This document shows, piece by piece, positions 45,351 through 54,174 of a stretch of 64,000 bases of DNA. The first letter of the stretch is position 1, and each line of letters opens with the position of its first letter. The notes below the pieces were generated by a model that saw only the letters and a list, made by a program, of their open reading frames with translations, did not search any database and had not been told where the DNA came from. Both the position numbers and the translations under genes were made by a program. The stretch is taken from assembly GCF_029360585.1 (NCBI RefSeq), contig NZ_JAQZSJ010000020.1:1-64000 (forward strand). The letters run 5' to 3'. The DNA comes from Cohnella caldifontis. GTDB lineage: Bacteria > Bacillota > Bacilli > Paenibacillales > Paenibacillaceae.

Positions 45351-45405
45351 GGCGACCATAAGTTCATGTTATGGATTCCAGGCACAAACATAAAGGATTG
45401 CAACG

Positions 45406-45442
45406 AAAAACTACCCAATCCATGGATTGAGGTAGTTTTTTC
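45406..45442 (+). terminator. Terminator after the GH18 gene
   Basis: AAAACTACC plus CAATCC pair with GGATTG and GGTAGTTTT (45406-45440) with a one-base bulge, followed by T-run and TCTCG. Confidence 0.8.
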
Positions 45443-45643
45443 TCGTAGAGGGACGATGACGATCAGAGAATCGAAATAGACTTCGTATGGATTTCGCGAA
45501 ACCCGAATCTTTTTTTGTGAGAATTTTGGGAGAGTGCTCGAGTAGACTGTTTTCGTACGGTGACGAATCGGAGGGGAGAATGGATTGAATCTACCCGCGG
45601 GATTTCGTCACGGAAGCCGTTATGCCGAAAGGGGACTACGCCG

Positions 45644-48600
45644 TTGATTCGCAAAGCGATTCGCAGGATGACTTATCATATTCTAATGTCAGCCTTTGTT
45701 TTGGGTCTGGCAGCAGGCGCAGCGCCGCAATACGCAATGGCGGCCAGCTATGGGTTTGCGAGATTGGGAGATTGGGTGAATGCCACGATTTCCAGTCCCG
45801 GCGGCACGCCCCTCAATAAGATTGTTTACGGGAATGGAGTGTTCGTCGCAATCGGCAATAATGCCATCTATTCTACGACGGATGGACGAAACTGGACCCC
45901 AGTGCCTTCAGACATGATCCCACCCAGTACGGTTTTGCAGGCCATTGCGTTCGGTGACGGCAAGTTCGTAATCGAAGGTTGGGCTGACAATCGATACCAG
46001 GTGGCCTTGATATCGACAGACGGGTTGAACTGGGAGGCCCATTCGCAATACTCCGGTCCAAGCATTACGGACCTTGCGTACGGGAATGGGCAATGGGTAG
46101 GCCATACAGCGCTCACTGGCTATGTCTATCGTTCTCCGGATGGCGTCGACTGGACGATTCACGATCTTCATTCCGTTTATCAATATAATATTGCTTATGG
46201 AAATGGGACCTTCGCGACCGTAGGGAACGGCTTCAATTTCACGTCCACGGATGGCGCAAATTGGACACCTCATGCGCAGCCGACCGCTGGCAGCGCAAAC
46301 TTCAGGGGGCTTGTTTACGGCAACGGCAAATTCGTTGCAGTGGGAGACGGGGTCATCCTCTATTCGTCGGATGGGGCGAACTGGTCGTACCAGACTGCCA
46401 ATATCAACGGAAATTATGGACAATTAAAGGGGCTGACATTCGGAGGCGGTCGATTCGTGGCGATAGACCCTGATTGGGGGGTCATTCTCACTTCCACGGA
46501 CGGAGCGAACTGGAGCTACTTGCCTCCCAGCTTCAGAGTGAAATTCATCAATTCCATCGCCTACGGAAATGGACAGTTCGTCGGCGTAGGGTCCGGCGGG
46601 GTTTATACCGCCGCGTTGCCTGAACTGCAAACCGCGACGGTTCAAGGAGCATCGCTTGCACTCGCATATAGCCGTGCGCTCGACACGGGGAGTATCCCGT
46701 CGCCGAGCGATTTCTCCGTAATTGATCATGAGACATCCGTTCCCGTAATCGGGGTTTCCATTACGGGCTCTACCGTGACACTTGTACTCGCCCAAGCCAT
46801 TCCGGCGGATGACAAGGTGACGTTAAGCTATTCGCCAGGATCGAATCCAATCCAAACCGTGCCCAATACGCTGTCCAGCAGGGTGAATGAAGCTGTGGGC
46901 TTCGCGAGCGTCGAGGTTCCCTTATCCAGCAACGCAAACTTGAATAACCTAACGTTGAGCGAGGGGACGCTAGATCCGGCATTTGACTCCGATACGACTA
47001 GCTACACCGTGAATGTTACGAACGATGTGGACAGCATTCAAGTTACTCCGTCTGCGGCAGAGCGTCATGCAACCGTAACGGTCAACGGAGACGTAACCGC
47101 GGACGGCAATTCATCGACTGTTCCTTTGGAAGTTGGAACGAATCGGATTCACGTGATCGCAACCGCACAGAACGGAAACACGACAAAGTTGTATACCATA
47201 ACGGTAAATCGTGAGGCTCCGCCGTTAAGTTCCGATAATGATCTTAGCGATCTGGAAATATCAGATGGGATCTTAAACCCTGTTTTCAACCGTACGACGA
47301 CTTCTTACACGGTTACCGTTACGAACAGCGTATATCAGGTTACGGTAACTCCTACGGTTTCAAATTCAAATGCAGTCGTGAAGGTAAATGGAACGGAAGC
47401 GCGGAGCGGCCAAGCGACTACTCCGATTGGCTTATCGGTAGGACCCAATCCGATTACGGTCGCCGTAACGGCACAAGACGGAACCGCCAAAACCTATACG
47501 ATCGAGGTTACGCGACAAGAGGCAGCAAGCGGCGGTCATGATCCAAGCGATTTAAGCCCGCCGGTCCTGACGGCGACAGCCGGAGATGGGCAAGTCACGT
47601 TAAACTGGAGCGCCGTACAAGGTGCCGTAACCTACAGTGTCTATGAGGGAACGGCTTCCGGTTCGTACGGTACGGCTCCCGCTGCAACGGTGACCGGCTC
47701 GACAAGCTATACGGCAACGGGTTTGGCGAACGGCACCACGTACTATTTCGCGGTGAAGGCGAGCAATGAAGGAGACAGCAGCGGTTACTCCAACGAAGCG
47801 GCCGCAACGCCCGAAGCCTACACGCCCGAACCTTACCTTTCAGTGATTTATAACGGCAACGGCGCCGCGTCCGGCACCGTACCGATCGACAGCACCCCGT
47901 ATTCGCCAGGGCCGGGAGTCATGGCGACGGTGTACGGCAACACGGGAAATCTGGTGAAGCCGGGCTACTCGTTTGGTGGTTGGAACACGCAAGCGGATGG
48001 AGAAGGAACGAATTTTCATGCGGGGGATACGTTCGGTATGGGCTCGTCCAACGTGATCCTATACGCGAATTGGACGATAAACGCATACACAGTCGGCTTT
48101 AATAGCAACGGCGGTTCGGCAATCGACAGTCAGTCGGTGAAATATAAAGACGCGGCGAACCAGCCGATCGCTCCGACGAGAGACGGGTATACGTTCGGCG
48201 GGTGGTACAGCGACAGCGGCCTGACCGTATCGTTCGATTTCTCTACGCCGATTACGGCGGATACGATCCTGTATGCAAAGTGGACGGTCAGCCCTCCTGA
48301 CGGTTCTTCAGACGGAAGCGAAAGCGGAGGCGATAGCGAAGGCGGAAGCGGAGGTGGCGGCGGAGGCGGAGGGGATTCACTCTTCACGTCCCCGACGAAT
48401 ACCGTTACTTCAAAGGACGGTACCCTAACGCTTCCTATCGGTCAATCGGGCGACGTCACCTTGGGTGATGAGGTCAGGATCGTGATTCCCGCCGATGCGG
48501 CCGGCAGAGACCTGCAACTTACGATAAACAAAGTGGCGGATACGCAAAAACTGTTCTTGAATAACGAAGTTTTGGCCAGTTCGGTATTCGAGATTCTGAA

Positions 48601-49375
48601 AAACTTCCCGGAAAGTTTCAACAAGGAGGTCGCGCTGACCTTCACCTTCGATCCTAAAAGCTTAAAGAACGATCGACGGCCTTCCGTGTTCTATTATGAC
48701 GAAGCAAAGAAAACGTGGGTGGAAATCGGCGGCACGGTCAACGGCAATACCATCACCGTGAAGGTCATCCAGTTTAACAAGTACGCGGTACTCGCAGCAG
48801 GACAAGGAGAAGACTCGGCGGTAGACAAGAAAGCGGCCAATTTCAGCGATATCTCCAAGCACTGGGCGGAGGCGAACATCAAGCAGGCGGTAAGCCTAGG
48901 AATCGTGAGCGGCTATTCGGACGGCACGTTCAAGCCGGATCATACCGTTACGCGTGCGGAATTTGCCGTTATGTTGATGAATGCGCTCAAACCGGAAGGA
49001 GATAGCGCCGCGATGACATTCACGGATACGGCAACGATCGGCGACTGGGCGCGGGAATCGGTTGCGCAAGCGGTGAATGCGGGTATCATTGCAGGCTACA
49101 GGGATGGCACTTTCCGTCCGGAAGCCGAAATAACCCGAGCGGAGATGGCGACGATGATCGCCAAAGCTCTGGGTCAGCCTATCGAGGCGAAGGCGGCAAC
49201 GGGTTTCGCGGACGATGCCGACTTGCCGGAATGGGCGAAAGGCGCGGTGGCGGCCATGAAAAAGCGGGGCATTATCAAAGGCAAAGATGCGAACGCATTT
49301 GCTCCTCATGAAAAAACGACAAGAGCAGAGGCGGTGACCGTTCTGCTGAAAATGCTTGCCCAAAAGGGAAAGTAA
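45644..49375 (+). CDS. Large mosaic surface protein with SLH anchor
   Basis: A 1243-aa protein. I choose TTG 45644 (GGGG at 45631-45634) because it gives a normal signal peptide (ILMSAFVLGLAAGAAP, cleaved near AMAAS); a GTG at 45560 would add a 28-residue hydrophilic lead. Domains: ~42-322, seven repeats of ~40 residues with YGNGxFVAVG...SSDGANW; ~325-420, a bacterial Ig-like (SwmB) unit; ~427-522 and ~531-624, two cadherin-like beta-sandwich domains; ~639-723, fibronectin type III; ~731-883, two InlB-type B-repeats (FGGWYSDSGLT); a Gly/Ser linker; a ZU5-like stalk; ~1065-1243, three SLH domains (HWAEANIKQAVSLGIVSGYS). SLH domains bind pyruvylated wall polymer. Function is probably adhesion or surface display. 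Confidence 0.88.
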   Translation: MIRKAIRRMTYHILMSAFVLGLAAGAAPQYAMAASYGFARLGDWVNATISSPGGTPLNKIVYGNGVFVAIGNNAIYSTTDGRNWTPVPSDMIPPSTVLQAIAFGDGKFVIEGWADNRYQVALISTDGLNWEAHSQYSGPSITDLAYGNGQWVGHTALTGYVYRSPDGVDWTIHDLHSVYQYNIAYGNGTFATVGNGFNFTSTDGANWTPHAQPTAGSANFRGLVYGNGKFVAVGDGVILYSSDGANWSYQTANINGNYGQLKGLTFGGGRFVAIDPDWGVILTSTDGANWSYLPPSFRVKFINSIAYGNGQFVGVGSGGVYTAALPELQTATVQGASLALAYSRALDTGSIPSPSDFSVIDHETSVPVIGVSITGSTVTLVLAQAIPADDKVTLSYSPGSNPIQTVPNTLSSRVNEAVGFASVEVPLSSNANLNNLTLSEGTLDPAFDSDTTSYTVNVTNDVDSIQVTPSAAERHATVTVNGDVTADGNSSTVPLEVGTNRIHVIATAQNGNTTKLYTITVNREAPPLSSDNDLSDLEISDGILNPVFNRTTTSYTVTVTNSVYQVTVTPTVSNSNAVVKVNGTEARSGQATTPIGLSVGPNPITVAVTAQDGTAKTYTIEVTRQEAASGGHDPSDLSPPVLTATAGDGQVTLNWSAVQGAVTYSVYEGTASGSYGTAPAATVTGSTSYTATGLANGTTYYFAVKASNEGDSSGYSNEAAATPEAYTPEPYLSVIYNGNGAASGTVPIDSTPYSPGPGVMATVYGNTGNLVKPGYSFGGWNTQADGEGTNFHAGDTFGMGSSNVILYANWTINAYTVGFNSNGGSAIDSQSVKYKDAANQPIAPTRDGYTFGGWYSDSGLTVSFDFSTPITADTILYAKWTVSPPDGSSDGSESGGDSEGGSGGGGGGGGDSLFTSPTNTVTSKDGTLTLPIGQSGDVTLGDEVRIVIPADAAGRDLQLTINKVADTQKLFLNNEVLASSVFEILKNFPESFNKEVALTFTFDPKSLKNDRRPSVFYYDEAKKTWVEIGGTVNGNTITVKVIQFNKYAVLAAGQGEDSAVDKKAANFSDISKHWAEANIKQAVSLGIVSGYSDGTFKPDHTVTRAEFAVMLMNALKPEGDSAAMTFTDTATIGDWARESVAQAVNAGIIAGYRDGTFRPEAEITRAEMATMIAKALGQPIEAKAATGFADDADLPEWAKGAVAAMKKRGIIKGKDANAFAPHEKTTRAEAVTVLLKMLAQKGK

Positions 49376-49386
49376 ATGAATGGCAT

Positions 49387-49430
49387 GCAAGGCAGCTTTG
49401 GATTCAATTCCAAAGCTGCCTTGCTTTATA
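49387..49430 (+). terminator. Terminator after the SLH protein
   Basis: GCAAGGCAGCTTTGGA (49387-49402) pairs perfectly with TCCAAAGCTGCCTTGC (49409-49424) around TTCAAT, then TTTATATG. Confidence 0.85.
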
Positions 49431-49477
49431 TGACCATGGACACCATATTCGAGGGAGCCGTTGACGGGGGGATTCAA

Positions 49478-49501
49478 TGAAACTAAAATGGTATTATTGA
49501 A
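49478..49501 (+). promoter_or_regulatory. Rrf2-associated operator, copy 1 (degenerate)
   Basis: A 24-bp element TGAAACTA...TATTATTGAA preceded by ATTCAA, 25 bases before the Rrf2 gene. Shares its ends (TTCAATG...ATTGAA) with copies 2 and 3. Confidence 0.6.
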
Positions 49502-49525
49502 AAGGGTTGAAAAGGGGTGTCGCGC

Positions 49526-49963
49526 ATGGCCGTTGTCAGCCGCTACACGATTGCGCTTCATATATTGACTTGGCTGGCCTATTGGGTGGAGAAGGACGAA
49601 TTTTTCCCTTCCGACCGAATCGCGAAGAGCGTGGGAACGAGCCCGGTTTTTCTGAGGCGGATTCTCGGCCAGCTCGCGAAAGCGGGCCTGGTACTCGTGC
49701 AGCACGGCGGGACAGGAGCCGGCTGGAGGCTGGCGCGGAGTCCGGAAAAGATCAGCCTGCTGGATGTGTACGAAGCCGTTGTACAGACGCCCCTGTTCGA
49801 GCTGCACCACAGCCAGCCGAACCCGGGCTGCGTCATCGGCCACGGCATTCAGCCGGCTCTGCAACGGGTTTACGGGGACAGCGAGGAAACGTTGAAGCGC
49901 CGGCTGGCGCAGGAGTCGATCGCCGATCTGGTCGCCTCGTCGCTGGAGCACGGGAAGCGGTGA
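49526..49963 (+). CDS. Rrf2-family transcriptional regulator
   Basis: A 145-aa winged-helix protein: VSRYTIALHILTWLAYW, SDRIAKSVGTSPVFLRRILGQ (HTH), then the wing VLVQHGGTGAGWRLARSPEKI and LLDVYEAVV. Only one Cys (NPGCVIGHG) is present, so the three-Cys Fe-S site of IscR/NsrR is absent; this is the YwnA-like group that represses adjacent genes. ATG 49526 fits GGGG eight bases before; GTG 49517 is less likely. It probably represses itself and the MFS gene via the 24-bp elements. Confidence 0.88.
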   Translation: MAVVSRYTIALHILTWLAYWVEKDEFFPSDRIAKSVGTSPVFLRRILGQLAKAGLVLVQHGGTGAGWRLARSPEKISLLDVYEAVVQTPLFELHHSQPNPGCVIGHGIQPALQRVYGDSEETLKRRLAQESIADLVASSLEHGKR

Positions 49964-49996
49964 TGCCGATGCAGCGGCGTTTTCTGCGGCATTCAA

Positions 49997-50020
49997 TGTA
50001 ACTATTTCAGTATCATTGAA
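49997..50020 (+). promoter_or_regulatory. Rrf2-associated operator, copy 2
   Basis: Element TGTAACTATTTCAGTATCAT plus TGAA, with flanking inverted repeat TTCAATG (49992-49998) and CATTGAA (50014-50020). It lies between the regulator and the MFS gene. Confidence 0.7.
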
Positions 50021-50092
50021 CGGAAGTCGACAGTTTGCCTCCTATGGAAGAGAGAGTTTGAGAGTCGTATATCATGATTATATGACCTCCAT

Positions 50093-50116
50093 TGTAACTA
50101 CTTCAGTTATATTGAA
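50093..50116 (+). promoter_or_regulatory. Rrf2-associated operator, copy 3
   Basis: Element TGTAACTACTTCAGTTATAT plus TGAA, 31 bases before the MFS start. It is about 75% identical to copy 2, 96 bases away. Confidence 0.7.
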
Positions 50117-50147
50117 AAACCGGAATTTAAATAAGGAGAGGGAAGGC

Positions 50148-51353
50148 ATGGACAAACGGATTTTTTGGTTGGCGCTCGGATCGTTCGCAATCGGCACAGA
50201 AGGGTTCATGATCGGCGGGCTTCTGCCGATTCTGGCAGCGGCGCTGCACGTGTCGACGGCAATTGCCGGACAGCTGGTGACGGCGTTCTCGCTCGTTTAT
50301 GCCGTATCGTCGCCGTTACTGACAACAGCGACCGGAAGGATGGAGCGCAGGAAACTTTTGTTCGGTTCGCTGCTATTGCTCGCCGTCGGCAACGTGGCGT
50401 GCGGGTTCGCTTCCTCATACGGCCTGATGCTGGCCGGGCGGATCGTCGCCGCGCTCGGGGCGGGCCTGTTCTCGCCAGGAGCCGTCGCCGTCGCCTCTAC
50501 GCTGGCTTCACCCGAAAAGCGGGGCCGCGCGGTGTCGACCGTCATTGCCGGGCAGACCGTCTCGCTCATCCTGGGCGTCCCGTTCGGGACGTGGGTAGCC
50601 CTGACGTTCGACTGGCGCGCGACGTTCTGGATCGTCGGCGGAGTGACGCTGCTCGCCGCGCTTGCCATCCGGCTGCTGTTCCCGCAAGTCGCGCCGGCTG
50701 GGGCGGTTGGGATGCGGGAGCGCCTGTCCTATCTGAAGCGGCCCGAGCTGCTAGCCTCCTTGCTGACGACGCTCGCCTGGGCGACCGGCATTTTCGCGCT
50801 TTTTACGTACGTTTCCGAACTATTCTCCGGTTACGGGGCCGGAGGCCGGACGATCAGCGTCGTGTTGTGCCTCTGCGGCATCGCCTGTTTCATCGGGGTG
50901 CGGACGGGCGGCCTGGCCGCGGACCGGATCGGACCGAACCGGGCAATACCGCTGGCGCTGACTCTGCTCACGGCCGCGCTGGCGCTGCTGTCGGCGCTGA
51001 ACGGATTTGCCGGCCATCCCGGCATTCTCGCCGCGGCGATTGCCGCGCTCGCGCTGTACGGCTTCAGCGGCTACATGTTCAATCCTGCGCAGCAACATCG
51101 GCTGATCGGGCTGTCTGGGCCTTCGTCCGGCATCGTCCTGTCGCTGCAGGCATCCGTCATTTACGTGGGAAGCGCCTTGGGCGCATCGGCGGGAGGAGCG
51201 GTCGTGCGCTTCGCCGATGTCGGGGGAATTGGCTATTTCGCAGGCGCCATGACCGCTTTCGCACTCGTCGTGTTTGCGGCGAGCCTTCGCATGGAGCGGC
51301 GTATGAAGCAGCCGGCGGCCGTTGCGAGGCGCTCGCCCGCCAAAACGTCATAG
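50148..51353 (+). CDS. MFS transporter, DHA1 (AraJ/YdhP-like) family
   Basis: A 401-aa protein with 12 helices. Motifs: ALGSFAIGTEGFMIGGLLPI, the loop 2-3 basic motif TGRMERRKLL, and motif C-like GQTVSLILGVPFGTWV in helix 5, typical of drug or sugar/amino-acid exporters. AAGGAGAGG precedes ATG 50148. The gene is preceded by two 24-bp operator copies and the Rrf2 gene, so a drug- or thiol-stress-induced efflux pump is likely. Its end overlaps by six bases the end of the convergent GMC gene. Confidence 0.88.
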   Translation: MDKRIFWLALGSFAIGTEGFMIGGLLPILAAALHVSTAIAGQLVTAFSLVYAVSSPLLTTATGRMERRKLLFGSLLLLAVGNVACGFASSYGLMLAGRIVAALGAGLFSPGAVAVASTLASPEKRGRAVSTVIAGQTVSLILGVPFGTWVALTFDWRATFWIVGGVTLLAALAIRLLFPQVAPAGAVGMRERLSYLKRPELLASLLTTLAWATGIFALFTYVSELFSGYGAGGRTISVVLCLCGIACFIGVRTGGLAADRIGPNRAIPLALTLLTAALALLSALNGFAGHPGILAAAIAALALYGFSGYMFNPAQQHRLIGLSGPSSGIVLSLQASVIYVGSALGASAGGAVVRFADVGGIGYFAGAMTAFALVVFAASLRMERRMKQPAAVARRSPAKTS

Positions 51354-52979
51354 CTCCTGCCGTTTCGACTGCTCCACGATATAGTCGGCGGTACGCGCGG
51401 CAAGCGCCATTACCGTATTCGTGGGGTTGCCTCCGCCGGAAGTCACGAAGAGACTGGCACCCGCGACAAAAAGGTTCGGAATATCATGAGTTTGTCCATA
51501 GCCGTTCGTTACGGACGTCTGAGGATCGTTACCCATGCGGCATCCGCCCATCAGATGGGCCGTATCGTCGGTCACGAACGCCGGAATACCGCCTGCCGCT
51601 TGAATGATTTCGTTCATTTTCGCCACGGCATGGTTGATCAACCGCTTGTCATTTTCCCCATAAGAGAAGGAGACGTGCGCCAAGGGCATATCGTACTCAT
51701 CCTTCTCCTCCGCAAGCGTGACGCGATTGGCCGGATCGGGCAGCACTTCGCCGACGAGCGTGATTCGGCCGTAGAAATTGTAGTCCAACATGGCTTTGCG
51801 CAAATCGGAACCCCAAAGCTTGGCGCCCTTGGAGATGCTTTTCGCCATTTCGACGGGACGCGATCCATGGGCGTGCAGCGTGTATCCCCGCGCGAATCCG
51901 CGGGTCGAATCCGTTTCGTAAAAATCCTGCGTAGTGGCCAAGACAGGGGTGCCTTTATAAAGGCGGATTTCTTCCGGGAATATGCCGTACACATCGTTAC
52001 TGCTGTGCGGCATGATGGCTTTGCCCACCCAGCCGCTCGAGTTCGCCAGCCCGTCGGGAAATCGGGCATTGGCAGAATGCAGAAGCAGACGCGGCGTTTC
52101 CACCACGAAGTTCGCCAAGATGACGATACGCGCCTTTTGTTTGTACGTCTTCCCTTCATGCACGAACGTCACGCCGGTCACCCGGCCGTCCTCGTTCGTC
52201 TGGATTTGCGTCACCATACTATCCGAAATCACTTCGGCGCCATGCTGGATCGCCTTCGGAATATGGTGAATCAAGGTGCTGAATTTCGCGTTCGGCAAAC
52301 ACCCTTGATTGCAGAACCCTCGGTTGATGCAAGGGGGCCGGCCGTCGAAAGGCGCGGAATTGATAGCGAGCGGAGCGACGACGCTGCGGATGCCGAGCTT
52401 CTCGCAGCCGATCCGAAAAATTTCGGCGTTGGCGCTCAGCGGTTCGCGCTCCGGATACGGGTAGGGGCCATGAAAGGAGCCCCAAGGAAAATGCTTCGGC
52501 CCGGACACGGCGATGTCTTTCTCGATTTTGTCGTAATACGGCGCGAGATCCTCGTAGCGAATCGGCCAATCTTCCCCGACGCCGTCCTCCGATCGCGTCC
52601 GAAAATCACTTTCATGGAAACGCAAAAACACGCCCGTAAAATGCGTCGTTCCTCCGCCGACGCCTTTGCCGGAATTATTATGGCCAAGCTGCAGCGGGTC
52701 GTTTCCGCTTACCAGACGCGTGTCTTGCCAGCCCAAGCGGGTCATCGAAAGCTCGTCGCTGGCAAAATCCGTCTGGGGATTCCAGAAAGGACCGGCTTCG
52801 ATGATCACCACTTTCAGTCCGGATTTACTCAACTCATACGCCAATACGCCTCCGGCCGCGCCGGCGCCTACGATGCATACGTCGGCATCGTCTTCATATT
52901 TCCGATGATTTAAATCGTTATGACGATGATCCTGGGAATGAACCGCATGATGCGTGACCGTATCCCTGCTATTTGCCAT
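51348..52979 (-). CDS. GMC-family FAD-dependent oxidoreductase
   Basis: A 543-aa enzyme with ADP-binding VCIVGAGAAGGVLAYELSKSG, the FAD/substrate segment GVGGGTTHFTGVFLR, a Cys-rich stretch (CINRGFCNQGCLPNAKFSTL), HLMGGCRMGNDPQTSV and the C-terminal GGGNPTNTVMALAAR. It belongs to the choline dehydrogenase/gluconate dehydrogenase large-subunit group. A His-rich N-terminal extension (HHAVHSQDHRHND) precedes the FAD motif. The gene overlaps the subunit-3 gene by 11 bases; together they should form a membrane-linked sugar or polyol dehydrogenase. Confidence 0.9.
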   Translation of the reverse strand: MANSRDTVTHHAVHSQDHRHNDLNHRKYEDDADVCIVGAGAAGGVLAYELSKSGLKVVIIEAGPFWNPQTDFASDELSMTRLGWQDTRLVSGNDPLQLGHNNSGKGVGGGTTHFTGVFLRFHESDFRTRSEDGVGEDWPIRYEDLAPYYDKIEKDIAVSGPKHFPWGSFHGPYPYPEREPLSANAEIFRIGCEKLGIRSVVAPLAINSAPFDGRPPCINRGFCNQGCLPNAKFSTLIHHIPKAIQHGAEVISDSMVTQIQTNEDGRVTGVTFVHEGKTYKQKARIVILANFVVETPRLLLHSANARFPDGLANSSGWVGKAIMPHSSNDVYGIFPEEIRLYKGTPVLATTQDFYETDSTRGFARGYTLHAHGSRPVEMAKSISKGAKLWGSDLRKAMLDYNFYGRITLVGEVLPDPANRVTLAEEKDEYDMPLAHVSFSYGENDKRLINHAVAKMNEIIQAAGGIPAFVTDDTAHLMGGCRMGNDPQTSVTNGYGQTHDIPNLFVAGASLFVTSGGGNPTNTVMALAARTADYIVEQSKRQEL

Positions 52980-53592
52980 CTCGTCTTGCCTCCCACGGAT
53001 CGGTTAACCCCAATTCCGAACGAACGTATCCGCGCGGATAAGCCGGGCCGGCGTAGCCGATTTCCGACCAGATCGACGGATGCGAATAATACGCCGCCAC
53101 GGCCTCGGTTAAGATTTTATTGATCCATTCCCGCACCGGAACCTGTCGGCCGCCGGACGACAAACCGATTTCTCCCCGTACGAGTTGCCCGACGAAACGG
53201 CGTTGATCCGACTCCTCCATGGAAATGAAGCGATTGCCATGCCGTTCAGTGCAGACTTGGTCCAGCAAAGCCAATCCGTCGCGAATGAGTTCGGATTGCT
53301 TCGGCACGCCGATTTTGCGTTGGGCTTCGCCGATTCCGGCTTGCAAAGTCGAATCGAAATGAAACACGACATAAGCAAGGACAGGGGAGCGAGCATCGTC
53401 AAGCAGAATCGCGCATAACCGAAACAGCGTATCGCCCTCATGCTGCGTTAAATATCGATACGGATAGAACGATTCGTTCTTTAATCGCTTGGTGACGATT
53501 TCCCGGGTATGCGGGTCCCAATTCTCTTCCTCGCGCATCACGTCAAAGCGAGGATAATGCGGCTCGTATTCCGGCATCTTCTTTACCCCCAA
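52969..53592 (-). CDS. Gluconate 2-dehydrogenase subunit 3 family protein
   Basis: A 207-aa protein with the family region FRLCAILLDDARSPVLAYVV and HGNRFISMEESDQRRFVGQL, then KILTEAVAAYYSHPSIWSEIGYAGPAYPRGY. Subunit 3 normally carries an export signal and helps the FAD subunit; no twin-arginine signal is seen here, so the complex may stay inside the cell. It overlaps the genes on both sides by about 10 bases. Confidence 0.88.
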   Translation of the reverse strand: MGVKKMPEYEPHYPRFDVMREEENWDPHTREIVTKRLKNESFYPYRYLTQHEGDTLFRLCAILLDDARSPVLAYVVFHFDSTLQAGIGEAQRKIGVPKQSELIRDGLALLDQVCTERHGNRFISMEESDQRRFVGQLVRGEIGLSSGGRQVPVREWINKILTEAVAAYYSHPSIWSEIGYAGPAYPRGYVRSELGLTDPWEARRDGK

Positions 53593-53999
53593 TATAACGC
53601 GATAAGTCCTAACAGGCTGACGGCGGAGACCATCGCGGGCAACGTAAGCGGCGGGCCGATCATGAAATTGCGCAGCTCGTAACCGCCCACGCGTTCGCCT
53701 ACGCCGCGAATGTGCATTATGGTCCCTAAGATGCCTGCCAAGATGCCGACGGACAATAATACGGTCAGCAAGTTAAGCAGCCATGTCGCCTTGCAAAACG
53801 AAAAGACGATTAAGCAGAGGCCGAACACCGGTGTGGCGATGACGGGAATCCACATCGACCAATGCCGGAAGTTCTGGCGGTAATGAAACAACGTAACCTG
53901 TACGAAAATGACCAGAAACAGCAATCCCATCGCCAAAATCATCACCCGGTCAAGAGGCCAACCGTTCCAACCCAACGCGATCACCGTCCGCTTGTCCAT
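53583..53999 (-). CDS. Small membrane protein of the GMC operon
   Basis: A 138-aa protein from ATG 53999 (an in-frame ATG at 54056 would add 19 residues) with four hydrophobic helices (VMILAMGLLFLVIFVQVTLF; MWIPVIATPVFGLCLIVFSF; LLNLLTVLLSVGILAGILG; LTLPAMVSAVSLLGLIALYW). No family name is given. It is the first gene of the three-gene unit with subunit 3 and the GMC protein, and is probably the membrane anchor or quinone-side partner. Confidence 0.75.
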   Translation of the reverse strand: MDKRTVIALGWNGWPLDRVMILAMGLLFLVIFVQVTLFHYRQNFRHWSMWIPVIATPVFGLCLIVFSFCKATWLLNLLTVLLSVGILAGILGTIMHIRGVGERVGGYELRNFMIGPPLTLPAMVSAVSLLGLIALYWG

Positions 54000-54174
54000 T
54001 TGTCGGTTATTGATGACTTCAGTATTCCTGGAATGGAATACCAATATGCGCAACATAACCCACGGTCCGAATTTCCGGGATCCCTTCCGGAAGCCCGGAT
54101 CCGTTCAGAACTCGATTCTTCCGATAGGCATATGCTGAAAGAAACACTCGATAAAGGATCGGTTCGAGATTCCA

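Noticed and set aside
45560-45643. GTG 45560 as the start of the large surface protein
   Set aside because: It would put 28 extra hydrophilic residues before the signal peptide; TTG 45644 has a better-placed GGGG.
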